DNA of 48,708 nucleotides from Flavobacteriales bacterium (GTDB lineage: Bacteria > Bacteroidota > Bacteroidia > NS11-12g > UBA955): NCBI GenBank assembly GCA_947487175.1, contig CANKVM010000008.1:1-48708 (forward strand). The letters are read 5' to 3'. Below are positions 35,363-45,700 of this stretch, one piece after another. Under the pieces are notes generated by a model. The model ran no database searches. It saw only the letters and a program-made list of their open reading frames with translations, and was not told the origin of the DNA. Position 1 is the first letter of the stretch. Every line of letters starts with the position of its first letter. The position numbers and the translations under genes were made by a program.

Positions 35363-38037
35363 TAAAACGTAAAATTCATAGACATATTAAAATTCCTGAA
35401 TGGTTGAGGAACATTAGAGCTTTGAGGACCTGTTCCAGAAAACACACCTGGTGAGAAATATTTAACGTCTAAAATATTGTTTATCCTAAATTGCAAATTG
35501 AAATTTTTGAAAATATCAAAATTCAATGAACTATTTAACAAGAAAAATGCGGGAACAGCTCCTGCTAAATTATCGGCAATTGTTGTCCCAGGTCCAGTTA
35601 ATTTTTGACCCACATAATTTCCCATGAGTTGAAAGTGTGCTTTTTGTTTAAACAGATAAACACCCGCACCAAAGTTATAAGACAATACGGCAATATCTGC
35701 AGTTGTGTATGTAGTATCAATATTTCTATTCCAAATTGACTGATCTATCAAAAAGGATTTGTTAAATGTAGAATTTAAATAAAAGTCAAAACGTTTATTC
35801 CAAACATATTTTACAGAAAGTTGAGCACCATAAACTGTTCCAATACCATTTGAATTTACATATTGATCTTTGTCATTTTTGGTTTTAATGGATTCTAATG
35901 ATTCAGAATATTCAGATCTATATAGTGCCAATTCCGTATTCAATGTGTTGCCAATCAATGATTTATTTACGGAAAATTCATAATTACTAACCTTTTCAGG
36001 GACCAAATTAACCGCCTTTACCCTAGTTGCGGAAGTTGAATATGTCGTGAAATTAGGAAATGCAAAAATCGCTTGTGAATAAATGAATTTATAAACCCAA
36101 GAACCAGGATAATAGACCATAGAAAGTCTGGGATTAAATGTACTACCGTAACCAATTTCCGAATTTTCACTTACTACGTTTTTATCCCATCTTCCACCCA
36201 ATGAAAAGTTGAATTTCTTAGCCGGGTTTTGATATGCAATTTGCGAATAAGCCGACAAATCAAAAACCGCTAAATTGTTACCTCCTGGAGATGGAGGAAC
36301 GGTTCCAGTTAAAATTGCGTTATCTGAAGCAGTTGTTGTTAAATAATTCACTTGAAAAACCCCGTTTCTAACTTCGAATCCTAGCATCACATCCCATCTT
36401 TCGTTGATTATATAATTCACCCTAAATTCATCCCTGAATTGTTTGCATTGTTGATAATAACTTGTTCTTAACCATTGAGGCGCTGTGTTTTCCAAAAGGC
36501 TTGTGTAATCCAAAGCCTTTTGAGCATATCCATTAAAAGAAGTAACTCTCGAATTTTGTCCGAAATCTGAAATTCTATAATATGCAAAATTGTAAAAATA
36601 CCATTTATCGCCAAGGCGTTTATTGTATTTTGAAGATATATATTGCTGCCTTACTTCCCAGTTTGTGAAATTTGCATTGACAGATACATACTTGTCGTTG
36701 AAATCAGGACAACTACCCTCACTGCGATCAGTCACTTGAGCTTCTAAAACCAAATCTCCAAGTGTCACTTTAACCATTAAATACTGATCAATGGAAGCAT
36801 CATTAAATCTGCGTGGATCATCTCTTTTTCCAACTGCGCCAGGAAGCAATGGAACAGTATTATAACCTTTTTGATCCAAATTTGAGGCATTTTGAATGCC
36901 AGTTGCTGTAGGAATTATTTTCGTTGAGTCACTGTTATATGAAAATAATGAGTTAGTCGGGTCTTTTAATTTCAAAAATGAATCAATGAATCTTTTGTTA
37001 TCTAGATTTCTGTTCACTGTCAATGTATTTTTATACCAATCAACTCCAAAATCTGATTCTGTCCATTTTCCATCCCAATCTTTATATTTACTCAAGTTAT
37101 TCTCATCAGAAGTAAAATATCTTCCAACACCTTGAATGGTGATCCCATTTTTCAATTTAACGGCTCCACTCATCTCCAACGATTTGGTATTAAAACTACC
37201 CGCATTAATCTGCCCCATGAGATTTGTTTCCGTTTTAGCCTCTTCTTGATTTATATCATCCGTAACTTTTTTCTTAAATAAATCGTTTGGATCTTTGGTA
37301 ATGATATTAATTACACCGCAAAAAGCATTGGCACCATAAAGTGAAGAAGCGGGCCCATAAATTATTTCAACCCTTTTCACCAGTTGAACTGGCAAATGTT
37401 TTCCTAAATATCCAAATTGAGTAAACATTTCATTGTCTTCTACTCCATCTACTAGAATCATTGTTTTGTCCGTTGTATTTGCAGACCTATAACCCCTTTG
37501 ATAAAAGGTGGTGCCAACAGAACCATTTGTACGAGACACATCAAAACCAGGTATATCGTTCAGTAAATTTTCAATATTTTGATATCCTCTGTTTTTAATT
37601 TCTTCGGCTGTAATTATTTGAATTGTTGCTGGGGCCAACTCCAATTTTTCAACTTTTTTAGATACTGAAGTAATCGTATTTGACTGTAATTGTTGTTTTA
37701 CAAAGAAAAATTGATTTTTAAATCTATCAGGATCGTCTACGGAAGGCTCATAATTGTCCCTCAATAATAAAATACTTTGAATAATTTCTCTGGCTTTATA
37801 AATTGAATCAATTGCCAAATAAACTTTGGCTTTAAAAGCAAATGCTACAACTTTTTCATCTCGTGTATATCCATTTTTCTTTAAACAAGATTCTATGGTA
37901 TCTAGGCAATTCCAAAATCTACCCTCATCATATGATGCCTTGATATATTTAAAACTTGCCGCACCACAATTTTGTGCATTCAAATTTTTAAATGCAAAAA
38001 TCAAAACGAATATGATTAATAAATGAATCCTTTTCAT
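35362..38037 (-). CDS. TonB-dependent outer-membrane receptor with N-terminal helical domain
   Basis: The protein has 891 residues and a signal peptide ending LNAQ (about residue 22). Residues 23-120 form an extra, cysteine-containing helical domain that looks TPR-like (GRFWNCLDTIESCLKK; KVVAFAFKAKVYLAIDSIYKAR). The plug follows at about 140-255, with PATIQIITAEEIKNRGYQNI, LLNDIPGFDV, ILVDGVEDNE and SSLYGANAFCGVINIITK. The rest is a 22-strand-type barrel ending in NMSMNFTF with a terminal Phe. It imports or senses an unknown ligand. The N-terminal domain is not the usual carboxypeptidase-like one. It is in an overlapping operon with the STAND ATPase upstream and transporter downstream (one-base TAATG overlaps at both ends). 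Confidence 0.92.
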   Translation of the reverse strand: MKRIHLLIIFVLIFAFKNLNAQNCGAASFKYIKASYDEGRFWNCLDTIESCLKKNGYTRDEKVVAFAFKAKVYLAIDSIYKAREIIQSILLLRDNYEPSVDDPDRFKNQFFFVKQQLQSNTITSVSKKVEKLELAPATIQIITAEEIKNRGYQNIENLLNDIPGFDVSRTNGSVGTTFYQRGYRSANTTDKTMILVDGVEDNEMFTQFGYLGKHLPVQLVKRVEIIYGPASSLYGANAFCGVINIITKDPNDLFKKKVTDDINQEEAKTETNLMGQINAGSFNTKSLEMSGAVKLKNGITIQGVGRYFTSDENNLSKYKDWDGKWTESDFGVDWYKNTLTVNRNLDNKRFIDSFLKLKDPTNSLFSYNSDSTKIIPTATGIQNASNLDQKGYNTVPLLPGAVGKRDDPRRFNDASIDQYLMVKVTLGDLVLEAQVTDRSEGSCPDFNDKYVSVNANFTNWEVRQQYISSKYNKRLGDKWYFYNFAYYRISDFGQNSRVTSFNGYAQKALDYTSLLENTAPQWLRTSYYQQCKQFRDEFRVNYIINERWDVMLGFEVRNGVFQVNYLTTTASDNAILTGTVPPSPGGNNLAVFDLSAYSQIAYQNPAKKFNFSLGGRWDKNVVSENSEIGYGSTFNPRLSMVYYPGSWVYKFIYSQAIFAFPNFTTYSTSATRVKAVNLVPEKVSNYEFSVNKSLIGNTLNTELALYRSEYSESLESIKTKNDKDQYVNSNGIGTVYGAQLSVKYVWNKRFDFYLNSTFNKSFLIDQSIWNRNIDTTYTTADIAVLSYNFGAGVYLFKQKAHFQLMGNYVGQKLTGPGTTIADNLAGAVPAFFLLNSSLNFDIFKNFNLQFRINNILDVKYFSPGVFSGTGPQSSNVPQPFRNFNMSMNFTF

Positions 38038-41000
38038 TACTTAATTTTTTTATATAATTCTTCTACTGCAAATACGTTAAATTTCAAAGTTCTATCTTCA
38101 CTGCAAGATAACAACCCACTCGTATTTCCGTCGTCAATCCATTGTGATCTATAAATCCAAGAATCATGCGCAAATATTTTTACAATATTGGTATTCGCTG
38201 TTAAGTCATTCATGTTGAATATTTTAATTTGATGATCAAAACTACTCGTTACAAATTCATATGTACCATTTAAATTTTGAATCCAAGAAATTCCTGTAAT
38301 TTGAGAATTATGTAAATCAAACTTCCTAGTATCTTCTGTTTGAGGGATATTTGAACTTAGTAATAAAAACTTACCTTTATTGCTTCCCAAAGCAAGTTCA
38401 TTGCCATCTGGGCTAATTTCAATTGCAGAAGCATTGAAAAACAATTTCCCCAAGTTGGCAATTACGATTTTGGGAGAATTGAATAAATTATTGTTTAATT
38501 TATAACTCTCAACAATATTATTTCTTGATATTACAATTAGGTTACTTTTTCCACTTTTCACATCAAAAGCAGAAACATTATCAAAAACAGTTTTGTTGGG
38601 AATTGTTGACCAACCTGAAATTTCAGTTAAAAGCCCATTTGACAAAACGTAAATATTAGAACCTAAAATTTTAATCTGACTCAAGCCCTTGGAAGCAAGT
38701 TTATCTGTAATTTTTCTTAAGAAAATTATTTTATCCGCTTCCAGTTTATATTGCTCCAATCGTCCGTCACTAAACAAAACTAAAAATTCACTTCTTGAAT
38801 TATCAATTTCAGACAATGCTAACACATTTTCAGGAGCAAATTTGTATGTACTTAATTCTGAGATTTTACCATCATTAATTTTCGATACCCAAGCAACATT
38901 TTTTTCATCTACAGAAATCACCCTATGATTCTTATTCAAATAAGTAAAATGTTTAATTGAAGTTTGATGTTTATCTAAAACATTTGAATAATTAATTTGC
39001 TTATTCCAATTTGACCATAAAGCCACTACCAATGAACTGTTATTTAGTCTATCACCACTGGCCGTTGACAATACATAGGAAGAGAGAGCGTCATTTTTGC
39101 TTCTGGTATAATCTTTTTGTACATAGCTATTAATTGACGACAATGCCATAGCATCAATATCAGCAATTGCTTTTAGTCTGGTAACCTTTTGCGCTGCCTC
39201 ATTTGCTTTCACTTCATTGTCTTCGGCTCTCTTTTTCTCTGTATTTGCAGAGGCCAATGCATTTTTAGCGGCCAATGCACTTTGGTTTGCATTTGCGGCA
39301 CTTACCAATGCATCTTGTGCGCTTTTTTCTGCATCTTTTGCACTTTTTTCAGCTTTTTCCTTTTGAATATCAGCATCTTTTTTTGCGGATTCAGCTGTTA
39401 ATTTTGCAGCATTCGCCAATAAAGTTTGTTTGTTTGCTTTGGATTTTTCAGTTTCTGCAATGATTCTTGCTTTTGCTGCAGCTTCTTTTTCTTTATAAGC
39501 CCAAGACGCCAAACCAACAGCAACCAATGCTACTGCAGAAATAGAAATTGCAAATATTCTTGCACGTCTTAATCTCGATTTTTGTTGGTATTCTTTATAA
39601 TTATCTTCTCTTATTTGTTGATCAATGGAATAATCAAAGAAAAGCATTGCATGACTATAATCGTTATTAATTCTACCCGCCCACAATTCACTAGGCTTAT
39701 TTTCATTTTTCCACTTTACTGCTAACGACAATTCTGGATCGCGCCAAAGACCACCTTTTCTTTGTTCATATTGATTTGAGGCTTCCGACAATCTTAAATA
39801 CATTTGAATGGATTCACTTTCCTCCTCAACCCAACCAACCAATCTTTTCCATACCCTCATTAAACTTTCATGAGAAATATCCAAGACGCTATTTTCGGTA
39901 AGTTCATATTGAAAAGGAGGCATTAAAAAGGCACGTCCGTCGGTTCTAAATAAATTGGCAACCAAACTAATGTCTTCAAAACTTGCCTGGGTCAAATTCA
40001 TTATTTCCGAAATTTTTGTTGGACGACGAATCCCTCTATTGTCAGACCCACTATCTGTTAAAGATTTAAATATAGACTTACATAAGTTCTCGTATTTTTC
40101 ATCGGGTGATTTTGGCAATTCAATAAATGCTTCCTCGGCATGCAATGACAAGGCTTGTTTCATTGTTCCAATTGACTCATAATGAGAAATATCAATTGGC
40201 CCATTTCTAAAAGTGACTTTCTCCCAATAATCCCAAATACGCATTAATGAATGCTGTAAAATTGGGAGTTGATCAGGATTATCCCCTACATCGTTCAATA
40301 ATCGATTTACTAATCCTGGAGAAATCTCACCCCTTCCAACTGCAATTGGGCCTTCAATAGCTTCTCTACATTGATCCCTAGTCATTCTTGGAACCAAATA
40401 ATGACCATCGTTAATTGCCTCAGGCAACCCTTTAAATCCAGTACAGTCGCCCAAGAAATCTGAACGCATTGTGAAAACTATATAAATCGGATACTCAGAT
40501 TGTTCTGCCGTTTTTAACAATAAATTAATAAATGCCGTGGAATCTCTATGACCTTCTTTTACGGATTTTTCGAATTCTGAAAATCTAAAAATTTCCTCAA
40601 ACTGATCAATAAGTATGAGTAAATATTCATTCTTATCAATGGTATTTTGTTTGTAATATTCAACTAATCCTTGATTGCTTCTCCTTAATGTTGTTTCAAT
40701 CAAATCAGAATATTCAACTGATTCTACACCAATTTTATCCAAGATACCATCGCCACTTTTATTAAGTGCCTTTGCCAAATTGCCTATTGGATTTATTCCG
40801 GGCCTAAATGTTACTGTTCTCCAATTAGAACCAGCTCCAGCCATGAATCCGCCATAAAGAGATGGCAATAAACCAGATTTAACGAGGGATGATTTTCCAC
40901 TTCCAGATGTACCAATTACACCTAAAAACCTATTCTTCCTTAGTTTTCTAATTAAATCATCTACCTGTTTTTCACGACCAAAAAACAGAATGTTTTCATC

Positions 41001-41081
41001 TTCTTCAAATGACCTCAATCCTGGAAATGGATTAGATATCTGAAAATTATCAATTATTATTTTATCCAGCTGTTTATCCAT
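38037..41081 (-). CDS. Membrane-spanning nSTAND ATPase with coiled coil and C-terminal beta-propeller
   Basis: The 1014-residue protein starts NPFPGLRSFEEDENILFFGR (17-36), the entry to an nSTAND1-type NTPase. Walker A GTSGSGKS is at 57-64 and Walker B LLILIDQFEEIF at 154-165; MRSDFLGDC (205-213) and DNPDQLPILQHSLMRIWDYW (267-286) are typical downstream motifs. A single transmembrane helix lies at about 507-528, preceded by KSRLRRAR, so the ATPase is predicted cytoplasmic and the rest periplasmic. Residues 530-645 are an Ala/Lys coiled coil. Residues 690-1014 are beta-propeller/WD40-like repeats (e.g. ISPDGNELALGSNKGKFLLL). STAND proteins are signalling switches. It overlaps the TIR gene by 25 bp. 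Confidence 0.9.
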   Translation of the reverse strand: MDKQLDKIIIDNFQISNPFPGLRSFEEDENILFFGREKQVDDLIRKLRKNRFLGVIGTSGSGKSSLVKSGLLPSLYGGFMAGAGSNWRTVTFRPGINPIGNLAKALNKSGDGILDKIGVESVEYSDLIETTLRRSNQGLVEYYKQNTIDKNEYLLILIDQFEEIFRFSEFEKSVKEGHRDSTAFINLLLKTAEQSEYPIYIVFTMRSDFLGDCTGFKGLPEAINDGHYLVPRMTRDQCREAIEGPIAVGRGEISPGLVNRLLNDVGDNPDQLPILQHSLMRIWDYWEKVTFRNGPIDISHYESIGTMKQALSLHAEEAFIELPKSPDEKYENLCKSIFKSLTDSGSDNRGIRRPTKISEIMNLTQASFEDISLVANLFRTDGRAFLMPPFQYELTENSVLDISHESLMRVWKRLVGWVEEESESIQMYLRLSEASNQYEQRKGGLWRDPELSLAVKWKNENKPSELWAGRINNDYSHAMLFFDYSIDQQIREDNYKEYQQKSRLRRARIFAISISAVALVAVGLASWAYKEKEAAAKARIIAETEKSKANKQTLLANAAKLTAESAKKDADIQKEKAEKSAKDAEKSAQDALVSAANANQSALAAKNALASANTEKKRAEDNEVKANEAAQKVTRLKAIADIDAMALSSINSYVQKDYTRSKNDALSSYVLSTASGDRLNNSSLVVALWSNWNKQINYSNVLDKHQTSIKHFTYLNKNHRVISVDEKNVAWVSKINDGKISELSTYKFAPENVLALSEIDNSRSEFLVLFSDGRLEQYKLEADKIIFLRKITDKLASKGLSQIKILGSNIYVLSNGLLTEISGWSTIPNKTVFDNVSAFDVKSGKSNLIVISRNNIVESYKLNNNLFNSPKIVIANLGKLFFNASAIEISPDGNELALGSNKGKFLLLSSNIPQTEDTRKFDLHNSQITGISWIQNLNGTYEFVTSSFDHQIKIFNMNDLTANTNIVKIFAHDSWIYRSQWIDDGNTSGLLSCSEDRTLKFNVFAVEELYKKIK

Positions 41082-42541
41082 GATTTAATTCCTTCTGTAT
41101 CTATTTCTTCAAAGCAATAAAAGATTTCAGCGTCAACTGAATTGAAATTATACTTATCGTCTGATCTTGGTGATGCACAAACTATTGATTTATGTGGTCC
41201 TGATTTTTTTCTACCGTATGCAGGCATCCTCAATAAATCAAGCAAACGTGTTTTTAACCACAACTCAGATCCATTTCCATAATATATCATAACCGCGTCA
41301 CAGTTTTTTAAATTTGCAACATGTTTATTCCTAATCTCAGTCTCATCTAATCCATCTGTAGATGTAACAACATCACAGTTTAATAATTTCAAATAATTTA
41401 CCAAATTTGGAATTTGAGATTGATCATAAAAATCATAAATCAAATAAATTGTTGAATTTCCTAAATTGGTAATTCCTTCATTCAAACTATTCAATTTGTT
41501 ATTTTCAATTCTTATGATGGTATCTTCAATGAGAGATTTACATACTTCTAAATCACCTACAACAACTTCAGCAGAACCTATTCCTTTCATTGAAATGCGA
41601 ATATCTTCAATGAGTATTTTCTGACGTTGGTCGGATGGAATCACATTTTCAGGTATCCAAATGATTCTATTGCCGCCCTTTTTAGAAAGCAATTCATCGG
41701 CTACATCATTTTGTAGTTCAACCAAGGAGCGATTTGAACCTTCAGGCACTACTCCGTAATCTGAACCAAGAATATGAATTGAAAGTAAAGTTTGACTTAG
41801 ATTTTGAACAATCTCAGAATACGCTGCGGGCATCTGCGTAGATATTGGTTTTTTAGGAAAAACCTGATGTCCATTATCTGATAATTCTCTTTTAAAACCA
41901 TCGCGATAATGAACCGTATCGCTTGAACATTCAGCTAAATAGATATTAATTCCATTTTGCTTTTTAATTTCTTTTTTGCTTTCTTTATAATGACCTAGTA
42001 GCTTAAAATATTCAAAAACATCAATAGCTATGTCATCAATTTTACTCCAATATAGCTTTTCAGTTTGATTTAATAAACTAGGAGACAATTCCTTTATTGC
42101 ATTGTCTTCTATATTCCTATCAAAAAAATTGTAATCAATATTATGCTGTATTGCAAGAGGATGAATGTTCTTATTTGAAGGGTTTTTTAATAGTTTAAAA
42201 ACAAATGGCAAACTCCCCTCTGTAATTGGCTTATTTTCATTTCTAATTTTACAAAACTCATCCAATTGAATTAAATTGCTTTCCGATTTTAAATAAAATT
42301 TAGATAATATGGGTATGAAAATAGCAACCTTTGAATAATCTATGTTTTCAATATTTTGATTTTCAATCCCTTCAACTTCCTTTGAATTAGCCAATATGAT
42401 TTTGGGCTTTATCCCTAACAACTGCGATAAACGCATTTCTAAAGATTTTTTAAATTCCGAAACCCATCCATCTTCTCCCGAAAATGTTTGTTGATTATCC
42501 AAAGAGGAAAACGAAATCAATATGTCATATTCAAATTTCAA
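41057..42541 (-). CDS. Triple TIR/DUF4062-like signalling protein
   Basis: The 494-residue product is the first gene of the operon. It starts at a TTG (42541) giving MKFEYDILISFSS, the expected beginning of a TIR domain; no nearby ATG fits. Module 1 (1-145) has TIR landmarks: GWVSEFKKSLEMRL and FIPILSKFYLKSES. Module 2 (198-345) has INIYLAECSSDTVHYRDGFK and LSIHILGSDYGVVPEGSNRS, as in DUF4062-like TIR relatives that accompany STAND ATPases. Module 3 (363-494) has STIYLIYDFYDQSQIPNLVN and another Rossmann-like core. The glutamate used by NADase TIRs appears to be Gln92 in module 1. Likely role: adaptor or effector for the STAND protein. Confidence 0.85.
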   Translation of the reverse strand: MKFEYDILISFSSLDNQQTFSGEDGWVSEFKKSLEMRLSQLLGIKPKIILANSKEVEGIENQNIENIDYSKVAIFIPILSKFYLKSESNLIQLDEFCKIRNENKPITEGSLPFVFKLLKNPSNKNIHPLAIQHNIDYNFFDRNIEDNAIKELSPSLLNQTEKLYWSKIDDIAIDVFEYFKLLGHYKESKKEIKKQNGINIYLAECSSDTVHYRDGFKRELSDNGHQVFPKKPISTQMPAAYSEIVQNLSQTLLSIHILGSDYGVVPEGSNRSLVELQNDVADELLSKKGGNRIIWIPENVIPSDQRQKILIEDIRISMKGIGSAEVVVGDLEVCKSLIEDTIIRIENNKLNSLNEGITNLGNSTIYLIYDFYDQSQIPNLVNYLKLLNCDVVTSTDGLDETEIRNKHVANLKNCDAVMIYYGNGSELWLKTRLLDLLRMPAYGRKKSGPHKSIVCASPRSDDKYNFNSVDAEIFYCFEEIDTEGIKSWINSWIK

Positions 42542-42704
42542 AATTAATTTTATTATTATTTTAAAGTTATCTTTTTAAATCTCAAGTCTTTGATTGATTT
42601 GCGAAATTATAAAAGTACGCTAAGATAATTAATATTCTTTAATTATACCAAAAATCACCCGTTTTTTTTTATTCCTAACCCCCTAATCTTACGTAAACCC
42701 CTCC

Positions 42705-42750
42705 GTCTAATCTGTCTAATCTGTCTAATCTTGCGAAATTTTGCGAAATT
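42705..42750 (+). repeat. Two short tandem repeats upstream of the polymerase gene
   Basis: GTCTAATCT occurs three times in a row without change (42705-42713, 42714-42722, 42723-42731), directly followed by TTGCGAAATT twice in a row (42731-42740, 42741-42750). They end 43 bp before the ATG at 42794. A further CTAATCTTACG lies at about 42683. The repeats could bind a regulator of the polymerase gene or merely be slippage products. The rest of the 42542-42793 gap (252 bp) holds no gene that I can see. Confidence 0.75.
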
Positions 42751-42793
42751 TTGCTTATATTGTTGCCAATTAATTGTCAATATTTTTAACAAA

Positions 42794-45700
42794 ATGATTT
42801 ATCACGCACATTCCTATTTTAGCTTACGGTACGGACTCGTTAGTCCGGAAGACATTATTCGATGGGCAGCAACGCAAGCAGAATCCCTCAAAAGCTCCTT
42901 TACTATCCTATTGGCCGACATCAACAACGTGAGCGGAGCCTGCAATTTTATGAACGAAGCACAAAAACACTCCAATGTCATTCCTTTACTTGGGGTTGAA
43001 GTGCGAAACGACAATGAAATTCTCTACCTCCTAATTTCTAAATCGCACAGCGGATTTGCCAGTATCAACGCATTTTTGTCGGAATACCTCCTTCAGCACC
43101 AACCCTTCCCCATTCTTGCGCCAAAATTGACCGACGTAGATTGTATTTATCCGTTTTTTAAGGTGGAGGGACTAAGACCGAAAGATATTCCACAACACGC
43201 CTACATTGGTGTTTCACAACCAGATTTAAGAAAACTACGGTCCTCGCCATGGAAAAACGCTAACACACGCTTGCTCGCTTACCAAAGGGCCACCCTTCGC
43301 AATATCGACGATTTGCACACCCATACCCTCCTTCGTTGTATCGACCAAAATTGCCTATTCACCAAATTAAAACCACATCAAACAGCTTTCAAAACCGATT
43401 TGTTTGCATCCATCGTTTCCCTAATCCAGGAGTTTAATGACACCCCCATTCTTTTGCAAAACGCTAACGAACTCATTCAAAACAACCACTGGCAATTCGA
43501 ATTTTCTGTCCCCCAAAATAAAAAATCTTTTACCGGAGATACCGACAAAGATTATAGAATGCTGCGGGAGTTGGCTTTTGAGGGACTCAAATACCGCTAC
43601 CCAAATTACACGTATGAAACAACAGTGAGGCTTGAAAAAGAAATGAAACTCATTTATGAACTGGGATTTACCCCTTACTTTCTGATTAACTGGGATATAT
43701 GCCGTTTTGCACAAGAAAAAGGATTTTTCCATGTAGGACGAGGAAGCGGAGCAAATAGCATGGTGGCCTATTGCCTAAATATCACCGATGTTGATCCCAT
43801 AGATTTGGATCTATATTTCGAACGATTTATTAACCCATTTAGAAGTAGCCCTCCAGATTTTGACCTTGACTTTTCATGGCAAGACCGCGACGAGGTAACC
43901 GGTTATATCATAAATAAATATGGAAAAGACCATGCGGCCTTGGTGGGTACTTACAATACCTTTCAAAGCAATGCCGTGGTGAGAGAACTTGGAAAGGTAT
44001 ATGGATTGCCCAAAACTGAAATTGACAGTTTGCTTGAACGTCCTACGTATTATGGCAATGCAAACTTTGAGGAATATGCTACCAACAGCGACTCCATTTA
44101 TAGTACTCCGGGTATAGGTCAACGAAACCGCGATTGGAAACCCAAAACAGCGCTCAACGGAGAAATCCCTCCCGAAGAAAAAGAATCGCTGTATACCGAG
44201 CTACTCAGGCATGCTCAGAAAATTCACAACCTGCCAAATTACAGAAGCATTCATGTGGGGGGAATTATTATTTCCGAAAAAAGCATGTACCATTATTCTG
44301 CGTTAGAAATGCCTCCCAAGGGATTCCCTACCGTGCAATTTAGCATGTTGGAAGCCGAAGATTTGGGTTTGGCGAAATACGATATTTTAAGCCAACGGGG
44401 ACTTGGGCACATCAAAGATTCGGTGATCTATATCAAAGAAAACCAAGGAATAGATGTTGATGCACATCAAATTCAGACGTTTAAAAACGACCCTAAAATT
44501 GCGAAAATTATTGAAACGGGACATACCATGGGCTGCTTTTATGTGGAAAGTCCTGCCATGCGGCAATTGCTTACAAAACTGAGGTGCAAAGACTATTTAA
44601 CATTGGTTGCGGCAAGCAGCGTAATTAGACCTGGCGTAGCCAGAAGTGGCATGATGCGTACATTCATTGAGCGGCATATTCACGAAGAAAAGCGCAAAGA
44701 AGCGCATCCTGTTTTGCATGAAATCATGCCCGAAACTTATGGCATTATGGTGTATCAAGAAGATGTGATTCGGGTGGCGCATATTTTTGCAGGGTTGGGC
44801 TTGTCGGAAAGCGATGTGCTCAGAAGAGGCATGAGCGGAAAATTCAGAAGCAAGGCCGAATTCACTAAAGTACAAGAGCAATTCTATGAAAAGGCGCAAG
44901 AAAAGGGACATCCCCGCCAACTCATTGAGGAAGTATGGAAGCAAATTGAAAGTTTTGCAGGATATAGCTTTGCAAAAGGACATAGTGCCAGTTACGCCGT
45001 TGAAAGCTATCAGAGTTTACATTTAAAAGCCTATTATCCTTTAGAATTTTATGTGGCGGTAATCAATAATTTCGGTGGATTTTATAGAACAGAGTTCTAT
45101 GTACATGCCGCAAGAATGTGTGGTGGAAACGTAGAAGCACCCTGCGTAAATCACAGCAGGTTTTTAACCCGAATTGAAGGTAAAAACATCTGGTTGGGAT
45201 TGGGTTTGATACAAAGTTTGGAACAAAAATGTGCTGAGAAAATCTTCATGGCACAACGCGAAAAGCCTTTCGACAGTTTATTCGACTTTAAAGAACGCGT
45301 TGAACCAGGAATCGAACAATTGAAACTCTTGATTCAAATTGGGGCATTTCGATTTACTGGTCAATCGCGCAAAGCCCTTTTGTGGGAAGCCCATGCCTAC
45401 TATGGACAAAAAAAGACGACCACTGTATCTGCCAAATTATTTGAAGAGCAACCCAAATCTTACACCCTGCCTCCATTGGAAGATTCGTGTGTGGAAATTG
45501 CCATTGACCAACGTGAATTCCTTGGGTTTTCGCTATGCAGTCCGTTTGATTTGGTAATTGAACAAGACATTCCCAACTCAGAAGTGAGGGCAAAGCATTT
45601 CAAACGATTGCTCAACAAAAGTATTTTCATTGAGGGATATTTGGTTACCGTAAAACCAACGCGCACCATTGGTGGCAAAGAAATGAACTTTGGCACATGG

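Noticed and set aside
44597-44983. A 128-codon antisense frame in the polymerase gene
   Set aside because: The opposite strand encodes canonical DnaE motifs throughout; the antisense product looks random.
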